DNA of 64,000 nt from Burkholderiales bacterium (GCA_011391155.1 JAABRA010000220.1:1-64000), one strand, 5' to 3'. Counted from the stretch's first letter, positions 25,555 through 35,991 are shown. Notes: generated by a model not told the origin, from the sequence alone. Numbers and translations: made by a program.

Positions 25555-26895
25555 TCAACGGCCGAACAAGCCCTTCAGCAGGTTGGCCGGGTTGCCCAGC
25601 GGATTGATCACATCGCCCAGGGAAGGTGATTCAGGGGCGGCGGGCGCCGAATTGCCCTGCCCGTCCGCGCTACTGGAAGGTGCGCCACTGCGGCTGGCAC
25701 GCCCACCGCGCGAACCCTGCTGCTCCTCTCCGAGCATGGCCATGGTGCTGGACTTGACGCGCACGCGCACCGCCCAATCGGGCTCCCATACGGCCTTCGG
25801 GTCAGCCGGGCGGGGCGGATGGGCAAAGTTGCTTTCACTGCCGTAGGCAATCATGCGCAACATGCCGCCAGCATCGCCGCCGCCTTTGGGCGCGAAGATC
25901 CCCCGGGGAACGGCGCACTGGGTGGTCTCGGGCTGCAGCAGCACTTTTTCCCGGATCCAGCGGTCGATGGTGGCGTTGGGCAGGTAGTCGAACAGGCCCA
26001 TGCCGGTGTCAGCCGTCTCGGAACTGGACCACATCACCATGTCGTTCTCGCCGGCCTGACCCATGGCGTGCAGGAAATAGGCGCGGGCGTTGTTGACCGG
26101 GCGCCAGTTCAGCGCGATGCTGTCCTTCGGCGTGCCGCTGCTCTGCAAATCGATGGTGGGCATGACGTCTTGCGCGGCGGCGAGTGCGAACCTGAAATTG
26201 GCTGGCACGCCGTCCCCCTGCACCTGGTGCTCACCGACCAGCGAGCTCTCGCGACTCAGGCTGACGGTATTCTTCTCGTTCGGGAACAGCGCGTGGCCGG
26301 GGCCGACGCGGGCGCCGCGGTCGGGCGCATAACGGCCGGCAAAGGCCTTGCCGAAATCCGCCGGGTTGCCACGGGCCAGGTCGATGATGCGCGGCTGCCC
26401 GGGACGCACCTCGGTGCTGCAGCCCCAGTAGATCAGGATGCGGCCCTTGGGGGTTTCGCGCTGGTATTCCTGCGGCACCTCGGAGGGCTCGGTTTCCCGG
26501 ACCGGCTGGGCCGGCGGGGGCGGCAACAGGGGCAGCCGCTCGCCCATGCGCATGCCGGCGGGAATCACCTGCGACGCCTCGATGCCGGGCTTGAGCCGGT
26601 TGTACAGGGCAATGTCCAGCACGCGCGGCGGCATGAAGCTCATGCCGCGCGCCATGCCGTAGCTGGTATTGCCGCCCGCGCCGCCGCGTCCGCCCATCAT
26701 GCCGCCGAGCATGCCGCCCATCCCGCCCATGGCGGCTGAGTCCATCTCGGGCATGCCGGCCATGCCGCCGGTGGACACGTCCATCCAGAGCTGCGCCTTG
26801 GGTGGTTTGACGTTCTGCGCCAGTGCCAGGCTGGCCAGCGAACCGAGTCCCAGCGCCAGCAGCGCGGCATTCAGGGGGTGCAAAGAGTTCTTCAT
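25555..26895 (-). CDS. Exported protein of unknown function with Met/Gly-rich N-terminal region
   Basis: 446 residues from MKNSLHPLNAALLALG, with a Sec signal ending 'LASLALAQ'. Right after it comes a low-complexity Met/Gly segment ('MGGMGGMLGGMMGGRGG'), of the sort seen in copper- or surface-binding proteins. Next are 'EYQRETPKGRILIYWGCS' and 'IALNWRPVNNARAYFLHAMG'; the latter looks like a beta-sandwich (fibronectin-III-like) segment, with low certainty. The C-terminus is Ser/Gly-rich and ends 'NPANLLKGLFGR'. I do not recognise the family. It lies 53 bases downstream of parB on the same strand. Confidence 0.68.
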   Translation of the reverse strand: MKNSLHPLNAALLALGLGSLASLALAQNVKPPKAQLWMDVSTGGMAGMPEMDSAAMGGMGGMLGGMMGGRGGAGGNTSYGMARGMSFMPPRVLDIALYNRLKPGIEASQVIPAGMRMGERLPLLPPPPAQPVRETEPSEVPQEYQRETPKGRILIYWGCSTEVRPGQPRIIDLARGNPADFGKAFAGRYAPDRGARVGPGHALFPNEKNTVSLSRESSLVGEHQVQGDGVPANFRFALAAAQDVMPTIDLQSSGTPKDSIALNWRPVNNARAYFLHAMGQAGENDMVMWSSSETADTGMGLFDYLPNATIDRWIREKVLLQPETTQCAVPRGIFAPKGGGDAGGMLRMIAYGSESNFAHPPRPADPKAVWEPDWAVRVRVKSSTMAMLGEEQQGSRGGRASRSGAPSSSADGQGNSAPAAPESPSLGDVINPLGNPANLLKGLFGR

Positions 26896-26948
26896 GAAAC
26901 GCTCCGTCGCCAATGGCCGCAGGATCAGCCTCCCTCTGCGCGCCGGCG

Positions 26949-27881
26949 TCAGGCCGCGCGCAGCCGCTCGATCAGGCCATTGAGTTCGTCGAGCGATCCA
27001 AAGTTTATGACGAGTTCACCCATTTCCTCCACCCGGCCATGGCGTTTGACACGCTTTTTTACGCGGACTTCGACCGCCGCCGTCAACAGGTCCGAGAGTT
27101 CTTCCTCCACGCGCCGCAGATCGCGGGACTTTTCTTTCTTGGGTTTCTGCGGCATCAGGTTGAATTCGGCGCCGAGCTTCTTCACCAGGCTTTCGGCCTC
27201 GCGCACCGACATCTTCTTCGCGCTGATCTGGTTGCCGGCCGTGATCTGCGCGGCCTTGTCCAGCGACAGCAGCGCGCGGGCATGGCCCATGTCGATGTCG
27301 CCGGCCATCAGCATGGTCTGCACCGGGTCGGCCAGGTTCAGCAGGCGCAGCAGGTTGCTGGCGGCGCTGCGCGAGCGCCCCACCGCCTGCGCCGCCTGCT
27401 CGTGCGTGAGGCCAAACTCCTTGATCAGGCGCTGCAGGCCCTGCGCTTCCTCCAGCGGGTTCAGGTCCTCGCGCTGCATGTTTTCGATCAACGCCATGGC
27501 GGCTGCGGCCTGGTCGGTCACGTCGCGCACCAGCACCGGCACGCGGTCCAGGCCAGCCAGGCGCGCCGCCCGGAAGCGGCGCTCGCCGGCGATGATCTCG
27601 TACTTGCCGACGTTGTCCCCGGCGGCGAGCTGGCGCACGAGGATCGGCTGCATGATGCCCTGCGCCTTGATCGACTCGGCCAGTTCGTACAGTGCGCCCT
27701 CGTCCATATGGGTGCGCGGCTGGTACGCGCCCGGCACCAGGTCTTCGAGCCGCAGCGAGGCCGGCAGGACGTTGCCGGCGCCCCCCTGCCCGTTCCCGGC
27801 ATCCGCGGCGCTGTCCTGCACCGTGGGGCCGAGCAGGGCTTCGAGTCCGCGGCCGAGGCCCTTGGGTTTTTTGGTGGCCAT
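26949..27881 (-). CDS. parB: Chromosome-partitioning protein ParB
   Basis: 310 residues starting 'MATKKPKGLGRGLEALLG', the usual ParB N-terminus that touches ParA. The CTP-binding ParB domain contains 'YEIIAGERRFRAARLAGL', followed by the helix-turn-helix 'GLTHEQAAQAVGRSRSAA' that binds parS. The C-terminal dimerisation region is rich in Lys and Glu. It loads at parS and spreads to segregate the chromosome origin. Strong parS-like sites lie at 30878 and 32216. A hydrolase gene separates parB from parA by an exact two-base junction. Confidence 0.96.
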   Translation of the reverse strand: MATKKPKGLGRGLEALLGPTVQDSAADAGNGQGGAGNVLPASLRLEDLVPGAYQPRTHMDEGALYELAESIKAQGIMQPILVRQLAAGDNVGKYEIIAGERRFRAARLAGLDRVPVLVRDVTDQAAAAMALIENMQREDLNPLEEAQGLQRLIKEFGLTHEQAAQAVGRSRSAASNLLRLLNLADPVQTMLMAGDIDMGHARALLSLDKAAQITAGNQISAKKMSVREAESLVKKLGAEFNLMPQKPKKEKSRDLRRVEEELSDLLTAAVEVRVKKRVKRHGRVEEMGELVINFGSLDELNGLIERLRAA

Positions 27882-27883
27882 GT

Positions 27884-28432
27884 TCAGTCCTTCATGAGTT
27901 CTTGCAGCAGCGCGTGGCCCTCGGGCCAGTCGCCCAGGCCCGAGTCGGCATTGATATGGCCGCCCGGGCCGATGGCGTGCAGCGTGCTGCGCCATTGAGT
28001 GGCGAGCGCGCGGGCATGGTCGAACGTGCCAAAGGGGTCGTCGGTGCTGGCGACCAGCACGCTGTTGAACGGCAGGGGTTCACGCACAATCGGCGCCCAG
28101 CCGGGCAGTTGCTGGCGCAGGTCGTCCCGCTCAGCCTCGGGCGGCGCCACCATCAAGGCGCCCTTGATCCGATGGGTGCTGCGGGAATGGGCGGCCCAGG
28201 CCGCCACCTGCAGGCAACCCAGACTGTGGGCCACGAGCACCGCCGGGGCATCCAGGCCGAGCAGCACCTCCTCCAGCCGGGCGATCCAGTCGCCACGCAG
28301 TGGGCGCATCCAGTCCGATTGTTCGACCCGCCGATAGCCGTACCGCCGCTCCCAGCGGCTTTGCCAGTGGTCCGGCCCGCTGTTTTGCCAGCCGGGCAGG
28401 ATCAGGATGTGAGCGACAGGCAAGGTGGCCAC
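27884..28432 (-). CDS. RBBP9/YdeN-family serine hydrolase between parA and parB
   Basis: 182 residues: 'ILILPGWQNSGPDHWQSRW' is the signature start of the RBBP9/YdeN alpha/beta hydrolases. The nucleophile elbow is 'LVAHSLGCLQVA', and the terminal His is in 'GPGGHINADSG'. The physiological substrate of this family in bacteria is not known. It sits between parA and parB on the same strand, two bases before the parB start, so it is expressed with the partition genes. It has no evident role in partition and may just ride in the operon. Repeat R1-4 lies just upstream. Confidence 0.87.
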   Translation of the reverse strand: MATLPVAHILILPGWQNSGPDHWQSRWERRYGYRRVEQSDWMRPLRGDWIARLEEVLLGLDAPAVLVAHSLGCLQVAAWAAHSRSTHRIKGALMVAPPEAERDDLRQQLPGWAPIVREPLPFNSVLVASTDDPFGTFDHARALATQWRSTLHAIGPGGHINADSGLGDWPEGHALLQELMKD

Positions 28433-28476
28433 GGTGTTCGGTCGGTTGAAGCGGTTCAGCCCGGTAGGTACTACGT

Positions 28477-28534
28477 GTTTGATAGCAAACTATGACCGGA
28501 TGACGCTGGGTTCGTGCCAATTTCTTTCGATAAT
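28477..28534 (+). repeat. R1 dispersed repeat, copy 4 (between parA and the hydrolase)
   Basis: TGATAGCAAACTATGACC, then GACGCTGGGTTCGTGCCAATTT follow the R1 pattern. It fills the 109-base space after the parA stop. Confidence 0.78.
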
Positions 28535-28541
28535 TCAGGAT

Positions 28542-29312
28542 TTACATCTTCTGGATGCGTTCCACCATCTCGCGGGCGAACTCCACGAACGCCTGGCTGC
28601 CCTTGGCCGACGGATCAAAAACCACGCCGGGCAGCCCGTAGCTCGGCGCCTCGGCCAGGCGAACGTTGCGCGGAATCACGGTGTTGAACACCTTGTCGCC
28701 AAAATGGCTCTTGAGTTGTTCGGCCACCTGCTGCTGCAGCGTGATGCGTGGGTCGAACATCACGCGCAGCAGGCCGATGATCTGCAGGTCGCGGTTGAGG
28801 TTGGCATGCACCTGCTTGATGGTGTTGACCAGATCGGTCAGGCCTTCCAGCGCAAAGTACTCGCACTGCATCGGCACAATCACGCCGTGGGCCGCGCACA
28901 GGCCGTTGAGCGTCAGCATGCTCAAGGACGGCGGACAATCGATCAGGATGAAGTCATAGTCATCGGCAACCTCGGCCAGCGCCGCTTTCAGGCGCTTTTC
29001 GCGGTGGTCCAGCGCCACCAGTTCGACCTCGGCCCCGGCCAGTTCCCGGTTGGCGCCCAGCACGTGGTAGCGGCACTTTTCCGACAGCACCGCGGCTTCC
29101 CGGATCGAGGCGGATTCCAGCAGCACGTCGTAGACACTCAGGGCCATCTTGCGCTTGTCCACGCCCGAGCCCATGGTCGCGTTGCCTTGCGGGTCCAGGT
29201 CGATCATCAGCACGCGCTGCCCCACCTTCGCCAGGCCGGCGGCGAGGTTGACGGTGGTGGTGGTCTTGCCGACGCCGCCCTTTTGATTGGCAACGCAGAA
29301 AATTTTGGCCAT
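28542..29312 (-). CDS. parA: Chromosome-partitioning ATPase ParA (Soj)
   Basis: 256 residues beginning 'MAKIFCVANQKGGVGKTTTT', the deviant Walker A of the ParA/MinD family with the signature lysine. 'VLMIDLDPQGNATMGSG' is the A' region and 'DYDFILIDCPPSLSMLTL' the Walker B. There is no N-terminal DNA-binding domain, so it is the chromosomal Soj type. It binds DNA non-specifically when ATP-bound and moves ParB-parS. It lies between lysE and the small hydrolase gene on one strand. Confidence 0.96.
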   Translation of the reverse strand: MAKIFCVANQKGGVGKTTTTVNLAAGLAKVGQRVLMIDLDPQGNATMGSGVDKRKMALSVYDVLLESASIREAAVLSEKCRYHVLGANRELAGAEVELVALDHREKRLKAALAEVADDYDFILIDCPPSLSMLTLNGLCAAHGVIVPMQCEYFALEGLTDLVNTIKQVHANLNRDLQIIGLLRVMFDPRITLQQQVAEQLKSHFGDKVFNTVIPRNVRLAEAPSYGLPGVVFDPSAKGSQAFVEFAREMVERIQKM

Positions 29313-29351
29313 GAAGGTGTGCGAGTGAAGGGTGGAAACGCGTGGGGAAGT

Positions 29352-29966
29352 TTATCGGGACAGGGCCAGCCTGACGCCGAAGCCGATGAGGAACAGGCCG
29401 GCCACTTTCTCCAGCACGCGGCCGATCATTGGGCTGGCGCGCAGGCGAGCGGCCAGGAAATGGGTGAGCAGCACCACCGCCAAGCCATACAGGAAAGCCA
29501 GCACCGCAATCGTGGCCGCCATCACGCCGAAGGTCAGCAACCCCTGGTGTTTCGCCGGATCGATGAACAGCGGGAAGAAGGCCATGTAGAACACGATCGC
29601 CTTGGGGTTGAGCAGCGTGATGGTGAAGGCCTGCTGGAAATAGTGGCGCGGCTGGATGTTCAGCACCGGCGCGCTGCCGGGTTTGGCGGTCAACATTCTG
29701 AAGCCCAGCCAGGCCAGATAGGCCGCGCCGAGCCACTGCACGGCGGCAAAGGCCGCCGGGTAGGTGGACAGCAGGGCAGCAACACCGGCCACCGCCATCC
29801 ACATCAGCACCTGATCGCCCGCGATGACGCCCAGTGTGGCGCCCATGCCGCCGGCCACGCCGCCCTTGCTGGTCGAGGTGATGAGCGCCAGATTGCCCGG
29901 GCCGGGAATCAACAGAAACACAATCATGGCCGCGACAAACGCGCCGTAATCCGCAATGCCAAACAT
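29352..29966 (-). CDS. LysE-family amino-acid exporter
   Basis: 204 residues starting MFGIADYGAF, with six hydrophobic segments and the family motif 'LLIPGPGNLALITSTSKGGV'. Further marks are 'AVQWLGAAYLAWLGFRML' and 'NPKAIVFYMAFFPLFID'. LysE/RhtB proteins export amino acids across the inner membrane. The longer track ORF runs into rsmG, and the ATG at 29966 gives the normal length. It lies between rsmG and parA, in what seems one transcription unit. Confidence 0.9.
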   Translation of the reverse strand: MFGIADYGAFVAAMIVFLLIPGPGNLALITSTSKGGVAGGMGATLGVIAGDQVLMWMAVAGVAALLSTYPAAFAAVQWLGAAYLAWLGFRMLTAKPGSAPVLNIQPRHYFQQAFTITLLNPKAIVFYMAFFPLFIDPAKHQGLLTFGVMAATIAVLAFLYGLAVVLLTHFLAARLRASPMIGRVLEKVAGLFLIGFGVRLALSR

Positions 29967-30000
29967 TGAAATCCTCGGGGGTTGGAAGAACGAGTTTACG

Positions 30001-30696
30001 TTACGCGACCGGCGCTGCGGTTTCGGCCGCCCGCATCCAGACGATGCAGCGTTCTGCATCCAGCCCGGGCACCTGAAGCGGTTCCACGTGAAACACATTG
30101 ACGCTGGCCGGCAGCGCGGCGATTTCATCGACCGGGCGCTTGCCCTTCATGGCCAGCCAGAGGCCCCCTGCCTCGAGCGCGGCGCGGGAACCATCCACGA
30201 AATCCGCCAGCGACGCAAACGCCCGGGAACTGATGACATCAAAGGGGCCGGTCAGATTCTCGACCCGGGCATGCACGCCGCGCAGGTTGGACAGCTTGAG
30301 CGTGACGGCCACCTGCTGGATGAACGCAGCCTTCTTGGCGACGGTGTCGACGCAGGTCACGTCGATCTCCGGGCAGCCGATGGCGATCACCACGCCGGGC
30401 AGCCCGGCACCCGCGCCCACGTCGAGCAGGCGAATCGGCGCCTCGGGTGCCGACGCCTGCCTCGTGGCCGCGCCTTGCCGGCGCAACGGGGCGATCACGG
30501 CAAGGCTGTCGAGCAGGTGGAGGGTCAGCATGTCGGCCGGGTTGCGCACCGCGGTCAGGTTGTAGACCTTGTTCCATTTCTGGATCAGGGTCAGGTACTG
30601 CAGAAGCAGGTCGGCCTGCGGCTCTGACAGGGGGACGTGCATCTGCTCGGCAGAGCGAATCAGTGCTACTCGCGGATCGATGGCAGTGTCGGTCAT
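30001..30696 (-). CDS. rsmG: 16S rRNA (guanine-N7) methyltransferase RsmG (GidB)
   Basis: 231 residues with the SAM-binding motif 'LLDVGAGAGLPGVVIAIG', then 'VDTVAKKAAFIQQVA' and 'VISSRAFASLADFVD'. The N-terminal 'YLTLIQKWNKVYNLTAVR' is diagnostic for RsmG. It methylates G527 of 16S rRNA. It follows mnmG and a membrane-anchored unknown on the same strand and precedes lysE-parA, the classic origin-proximal order. A parS-like sequence lies within its 3' part (30080-30095). Confidence 0.96.
   Translation of the reverse strand: MTDTAIDPRVALIRSAEQMHVPLSEPQADLLLQYLTLIQKWNKVYNLTAVRNPADMLTLHLLDSLAVIAPLRRQGAATRQASAPEAPIRLLDVGAGAGLPGVVIAIGCPEIDVTCVDTVAKKAAFIQQVAVTLKLSNLRGVHARVENLTGPFDVISSRAFASLADFVDGSRAALEAGGLWLAMKGKRPVDEIAALPASVNVFHVEPLQVPGLDAERCIVWMRAAETAAPVA
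30080..30095. promoter_or_regulatory. parS-like ParB site, two mismatches (inside rsmG)
   Basis: GGTTCCACGTGAAACA differs from the consensus TGTTTCACGTGAAACA at two positions. It keeps the central CACGTG and the right arm. Confidence 0.55.
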
Positions 30697-30877
30697 GGTA
30701 TCTGGGGCGGGAATAAGGCTTGATTGTGGCCTGTCTCTGCCGGTTTCGGCCTGCCGATCACGGCAACCAGGCCGCGCAGCAGCGAAAGCACGAGACAGGC
30801 ACCAGCATCGCAGCCGGCTTCGTGAGATTCAATCCGCACCCGGCACGGCGTGTGGGCCATTGCACGAATCTTCTTGG

Positions 30878-30893
30878 TGTTTCACGTGAAACA
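30878..30893. promoter_or_regulatory. parS: parS, perfect ParB binding site
   Basis: TGTTTCACGTGAAACA matches the bacterial chromosomal parS consensus at all 16 positions. It lies in the non-coding space between rsmG and the membrane-anchored unknown, within 3 kb of parA and parB. Confidence 0.93.
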
Positions 30894-30900
30894 CGGGGCG

Positions 30901-31608
30901 TCACCCGCCCTGGTCCCAGCAGTTGGCCTTTGGCGCGGGGCTGTGCACCCAGTAGCGGGTGTAGCCCGTCAAGCCCGGGCCGCGAAGACCCTGCAAACTC
31001 CCATCGCCCGAGCCCTGCGGGCCGTCATGCATGCCGGCCACTCGCCAGCCAGCGCCCAATTCAGTCTCGCAGCGGGCAGACGCCATGGCCTGCGACTCCA
31101 TGACCGCCCCCATCACCGGCTGCGTCGCGCCCAGTGTGCCTCCGTTCGTGGCCCGATCGGCGTTCGCGTCCAGGCCGCTCGGCAAAGGCGAGCTTGCCGT
31201 GCGCACGCAGAGCACCGGCAGGACGGTGCGGCATGAGGTATCGCCTTGAGTCGGGTTGCACACCCCCTGATGGGGCTGGTCAAGCGGAGCGGGCTCGCCG
31301 CTGCAAGCCAGACGCGCTACATCCGCCGGCGCCTTGCCATCGCCAACGACAGCGTAAGTCAGCCCGTGCCCCAGCGGGCGCGGCATCGAGGCCGCGGCCC
31401 CTTCAGCAAGCGTGGCACTGGCCGCCTGTGCAGCTGCGCTAGCGGGGCTGCGGCTCATCGCCAGCTCAGTCTGGTGAACCGCAAGCTCACGGTCGTCACG
31501 CTCCTTTTTGAGGTACACCGGAATGATCAGCATCGCCATCAGGATACCGACGACCAGCAGGGCGCGTGCCATCAGAAAGGCACCGGCTTGTCGGAATGGT
31601 TTGCGCAT
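30901..31608 (-). CDS. Single-pass membrane protein of unknown function
   Basis: 235 residues from MRKPFRQAGAF. One hydrophobic segment (about 12-30, 'ALLVVGILMAMLIIPVYL') is followed by Lys/Arg, so the bulk may be periplasmic. The rest is Ala/Ser/Gly-rich with several Cys ('VCNPTQGDTSCRTVLPVLC') that could form disulfides, ending 'YTRYWVHSPAPKANCWDQGG'. I do not recognise the family. AGGAG nine bases before the ATG at 31608 decides this start over MLSMRKP at 31617, which would have no spacing. It lies between mnmG and rsmG. Confidence 0.72.
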   Translation of the reverse strand: MRKPFRQAGAFLMARALLVVGILMAMLIIPVYLKKERDDRELAVHQTELAMSRSPASAAAQAASATLAEGAAASMPRPLGHGLTYAVVGDGKAPADVARLACSGEPAPLDQPHQGVCNPTQGDTSCRTVLPVLCVRTASSPLPSGLDANADRATNGGTLGATQPVMGAVMESQAMASARCETELGAGWRVAGMHDGPQGSGDGSLQGLRGPGLTGYTRYWVHSPAPKANCWDQGG

Positions 31609-31672
31609 GGACAACATCTCCTTGGCCTGGACCCCTTCACCACCCGTGCGGACTCTGGCTCGACAAGTCCGC

Positions 31673-33679
31673 TCAGGCCTGGCGGGCCACTGCCGCTGCT
31701 CCGCTTGCATCGGCCTCGCCCGAGGGTACGGCATCCCGACCCCGTCCCCCGCCCTTTTTCAGGTGGATCAGCAGCAGTGAAATGCTGGCCGGGGTAATGC
31801 CGGAGATGCGCGAAGCCAACCCCAACGTCTCGGGCCGGTGTTTTGCCAGCTTTTGCCGCGCTTCGATGGACAAGGCGGTGACCTGCATGTAATCCAGATC
31901 CGCGGGCAATTTCAAGCCTTCGTAGTGGGCTGAGCGCTCCACCTCGTCCTTTTGCCGATCGATGTAGCCGGCGTATTTGGCGGCAATCTCGACCTGCTCG
32001 ATCACCGGCGCGCTCAGGTCGCCCAGTGTTTCCCATGAAACATCGCGTGAGGTGAACCGACCACCATCCATGGACACCAGCCCGGCGTAGCCCACGTCGG
32101 GCCGGCGCAGCAATTCAAACAGGTTGTACTCATGGTCGATGGCCTTGCCCAGCACCCGTTCGGACTCGGCCGCCGGCAGGTTGCGCGGGTTGACCCAGGT
32201 CGATTTCAGGCGTTCTGTTTCACGTGAAACCGCATCGCGCTTGCGGCTGAACGCCTCCCAGCGCGCATCGTCCACCAGGCCCAAACGCCGGCCGGCCTCG
32301 GTCAGGCGCAGGTCGGCGTTGTCCTCGCGCAGCTGCAGGCGGAACTCGGCGCGGCTCGTGAACATGCGGTAGGGTTCCGTCACGCCCTGGGTGATCAGGT
32401 CATCGACCAGCACCCCCAGGTAAGCTTCGTCGCGGCGCGGCAGCCAGGCGTCTTCCCCCCTGCACTGCAACGCGGCATTGATGCCGGCGAACAGGCCCTG
32501 CGCCGCGGCTTCTTCGTAGCCCGTGGTGCCGTTGATCTGCCCGGCAAAAAACAGGCCGCCGATCTGCCGCGTCTCGAAGCTGCTTTTGAGCGAACGCGGA
32601 TCGAAGTAGTCGTATTCGATGGCGTAGCCGGGGCGCAGAATGTGTGCGTTCTCCAGCCCTTTCATGCTGCGCACCAAAGCGTACTGGATGTCGAACGGCA
32701 GGCTGGTGCTGATGCCGTTGGGGTAGAACTCGTTCGTCGTCAGGCCCTCGGGCTCCAGGAAGATCTGGTGGCTGTCCTTGTCGGCAAAGCGGTTGACCTT
32801 GTCTTCCACGCTCGGGCAGTAGCGCGGCCCCACGCCCTCGATCTTGCCGGTGAACATCGGGCTGCGGTCGAAGCCGCTACGGATGATGTCGTGGGTGCGC
32901 GCATTGGTGTGCGTCACCCAGCACGGCATCTGCCGCGGGTGCATTGCCGCCTGGCCCATGAAGCTGAACACCGGCACCGTGTCGCCAATGCCGCCGGGCA
33001 TGCCGTCGCCGGGCTGCTCCATGCACTGGCTGAAGTCGATGCTGCGCCCGTCCAGGCGGGGTGGGGTGCCGGTCTTCAGGCGGGCCTGCGGCAGCTTGAG
33101 TTCCTTGAGCCGGCTGGAGAGACTCACCGCCGGCGGGTCGCCCGCGCGCCCGGCGGCGTAGTTGTTCAGGCCGACGTGGATCTTGCCGTCCAGGAAGGTG
33201 CCCGCGGTCAGCACCACGGTGCGGCACCGAAACTTGATGCCCACTTGCGTCACCGCACCCACCACGCGGTCGCCAGTCCCATCCGATTCAACCATCAAGT
33301 CGTCCACCGCCTGCTGGAACAGCCACAGGTTCGGCTGGTTTTCCAGCCGCCGGCGGATGGCGGCCTTGTACAAAATGCGGTCGGCCTGCGCCCGCGTGGC
33401 GCGCACCGCCGGCCCCTTGGAGCTGTTGAGGATGCGGAACTGGATGCCGCCTTCGTCGGTGGCTATCGCCATCGCGCCGCCCAGCGCATCCACCTCCTTG
33501 ACCAGATGGCCCTTGCCGATGCCGCCAATCGACGGGTTGCAGCTCATCTGGCCAAGCGTCTCGATGTTGTGCGACAGCAGCAGCGTCCTGCAGCCCATGC
33601 GCGCGGCGGCCAGGGCCGCTTCAGTGCCGGCATGGCCGCCACCGACCACGATCACGTCGAATTCCTGAGGGTAAAGCAT
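31673..33679 (-). CDS. mnmG: tRNA uridine-5-carboxymethylaminomethyl modification enzyme MnmG (GidA)
   Basis: 668 residues starting [18 protein letters not shown]. The FAD-binding '[17 protein letters not shown]' and the conserved '[19 protein letters not shown]' are diagnostic, and '[16 protein letters not shown]' and '[12 protein letters not shown]' follow. With MnmE and FAD it modifies the wobble uridine of several tRNAs. After the usual C-terminal helical domain there is a Gly/Ser/Ala-rich tail of about 25 residues. The start at 33679 replaces the longer track ORF. Two ParB-site-like sequences lie inside the gene. Confidence 0.96.
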   Translation of the reverse strand: MLYPQEFDVIVVGGGHAGTEAALAAARMGCRTLLLSHNIETLGQMSCNPSIGGIGKGHLVKEVDALGGAMAIATDEGGIQFRILNSSKGPAVRATRAQADRILYKAAIRRRLENQPNLWLFQQAVDDLMVESDGTGDRVVGAVTQVGIKFRCRTVVLTAGTFLDGKIHVGLNNYAAGRAGDPPAVSLSSRLKELKLPQARLKTGTPPRLDGRSIDFSQCMEQPGDGMPGGIGDTVPVFSFMGQAAMHPRQMPCWVTHTNARTHDIIRSGFDRSPMFTGKIEGVGPRYCPSVEDKVNRFADKDSHQIFLEPEGLTTNEFYPNGISTSLPFDIQYALVRSMKGLENAHILRPGYAIEYDYFDPRSLKSSFETRQIGGLFFAGQINGTTGYEEAAAQGLFAGINAALQCRGEDAWLPRRDEAYLGVLVDDLITQGVTEPYRMFTSRAEFRLQLREDNADLRLTEAGRRLGLVDDARWEAFSRKRDAVSRETERLKSTWVNPRNLPAAESERVLGKAIDHEYNLFELLRRPDVGYAGLVSMDGGRFTSRDVSWETLGDLSAPVIEQVEIAAKYAGYIDRQKDEVERSAHYEGLKLPADLDYMQVTALSIEARQKLAKHRPETLGLASRISGITPASISLLLIHLKKGGGRGRDAVPSGEADASGAAAVARQA
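32027..32042. promoter_or_regulatory. Weak parS-like site (inside mnmG)
   Basis: TGTTTCCCATGAAACA keeps both arms of parS but changes two bases of the central CACGTG. It may be a low-affinity site or chance; it is listed because it lies 190 bases from a good site. Confidence 0.35.
32216..32231. promoter_or_regulatory. parS: parS-like ParB site, one mismatch (inside mnmG)
   Basis: TGTTTCACGTGAAACC matches the parS consensus at 15 of 16 positions, within the mnmG coding region. Confidence 0.85.
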
Positions 33680-33921
33680 GGGCTGTCCGGGAGAGGCACG
33701 CAGGGCGCGCCGGAGGCCAAGGGGGCCGGAAGCCGCGATTTTACCGGCCGACACGTTTTTCGGCCCGGTACGGGGCATACCGCCGGCCCTCCGGCAGGCG
33801 CCCGGAAATCTGCAGGTCATGCGACAAATGCATAAGACCACAGCAAGGCGGCCTTGGACAAGCCGCCGGTACCGGCCTAAGCTTCGGGGTCTGACCCTCC
33901 CAACCCCAAGGAAACACGCTC

Positions 33922-35232
<1,311 letters not shown>

Positions 35233-35240
35233 AAAGGAAT

Positions 35241-35350
35241 TGGCCCCCACGCTCCCCCGCTGCGCGTGGGTCGCTGCCCCCCGAGGGGGCCTTCGCGCCT
35301 GGGGGCGGCCCGGCGGCGCTCACTTGGCCCCCACGCTCCCCGCGCGGCGG
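35241..35350 (+). repeat. R2 dispersed GC-rich repeat: full copy plus second partial copy
   Basis: A full unit runs from TTGGCCCCCACGCTCCC through TCGCTGCCCCCCGAGGGGG and TTCGCGCCTGGGGGCGG to CCCGGCGGCGCTCA. A partial unit starting TTGGCCCCCACGCTCCCC follows directly. Internal CCCCC/GGGGG pairs form hairpins. It occupies most of the space after gdhA and might serve as its terminator. Confidence 0.8.
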
Positions 35351-35397
35351 AAACAGGGCACGACGGGGCCGAAGACGAAGCGCGGCACAATGCCGGC

Positions 35398-35991
35398 ATG
35401 AACCCCTCCAACAAACTCCTGGTCTTCGCCGGCAGCACCCGGGCCCACTCCTGGAACCGCAAACTCGCCGGCGTTGCCGCAGACCTGGCACGCACGGCCG
35501 GCGCCGAGGTCACCGCCATCGAACTGGCAGACTTCGAGCTGCCGCTCTACAACGCCGACCTGGAGGCCCGCGGCACGCCGGCCGCCGCGATCCGCCTGAA
35601 GGAGCTGTTCGACGCGCACCCGGCCTGGATCATCTGCTCGCCCGAATACAACGGCAGCTATACCGGCTTGCTGAAGAACACCCTCGACTGGGTCTCCAGT
35701 CCCGTCAAGGGGCACCCCCAGTGGTCCAGCGGCACGCTGCCCTTCGCCGGCAAGGTGGTCGGCCTGCTCAGTGCCTCGCCGGGCGCCCTCGGCGGGCTGC
35801 GCTCGCTGGAACACCTGGCGCCGCTGCTGCTGAACCTGCAGTGCTGGGTGACGCCGAAACAATTTGCGCTGTCGCGGGCCGGCGAGGCGTTTGACGCTGA
35901 CGGCCAGCTCACCAGCGAGGCCAGCCGCGCCAGTGTGCGCGCCGTGGTGGAACAGGCGCTGTGGGCCAGCCGGCAACTGCAGGCCCGGTAA
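35398..35991 (+). CDS. NADPH-dependent FMN reductase
   Basis: 197 residues forming a flavodoxin-like domain: phosphate loop 'VFAGSTRAHSWNRKLA', then 'ICSPEYNGSYTGLLKNTLDW' and 'FAGKVVGLLSASPGALGG'. Members reduce FMN, quinones, azo dyes or metals with NADPH in the cytoplasm. The ATG at 35398 is chosen because it starts seven residues before the first strand; the track ORF extends upstream through the R2 repeat. It is convergent with nothing and is followed by repeat R1-5. Confidence 0.9.
   Translation: MNPSNKLLVFAGSTRAHSWNRKLAGVAADLARTAGAEVTAIELADFELPLYNADLEARGTPAAAIRLKELFDAHPAWIICSPEYNGSYTGLLKNTLDWVSSPVKGHPQWSSGTLPFAGKVVGLLSASPGALGGLRSLEHLAPLLLNLQCWVTPKQFALSRAGEAFDADGQLTSEASRASVRAVVEQALWASRQLQAR

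Noticed and set aside
28425-29969. 514-residue plus-strand ORF
   Set aside because: Antisense to parA and lysE; His/Gln-rich shadow typical of high-GC genomes.
32642-33835. 397-residue plus-strand ORF
   Set aside because: Antisense shadow of mnmG.
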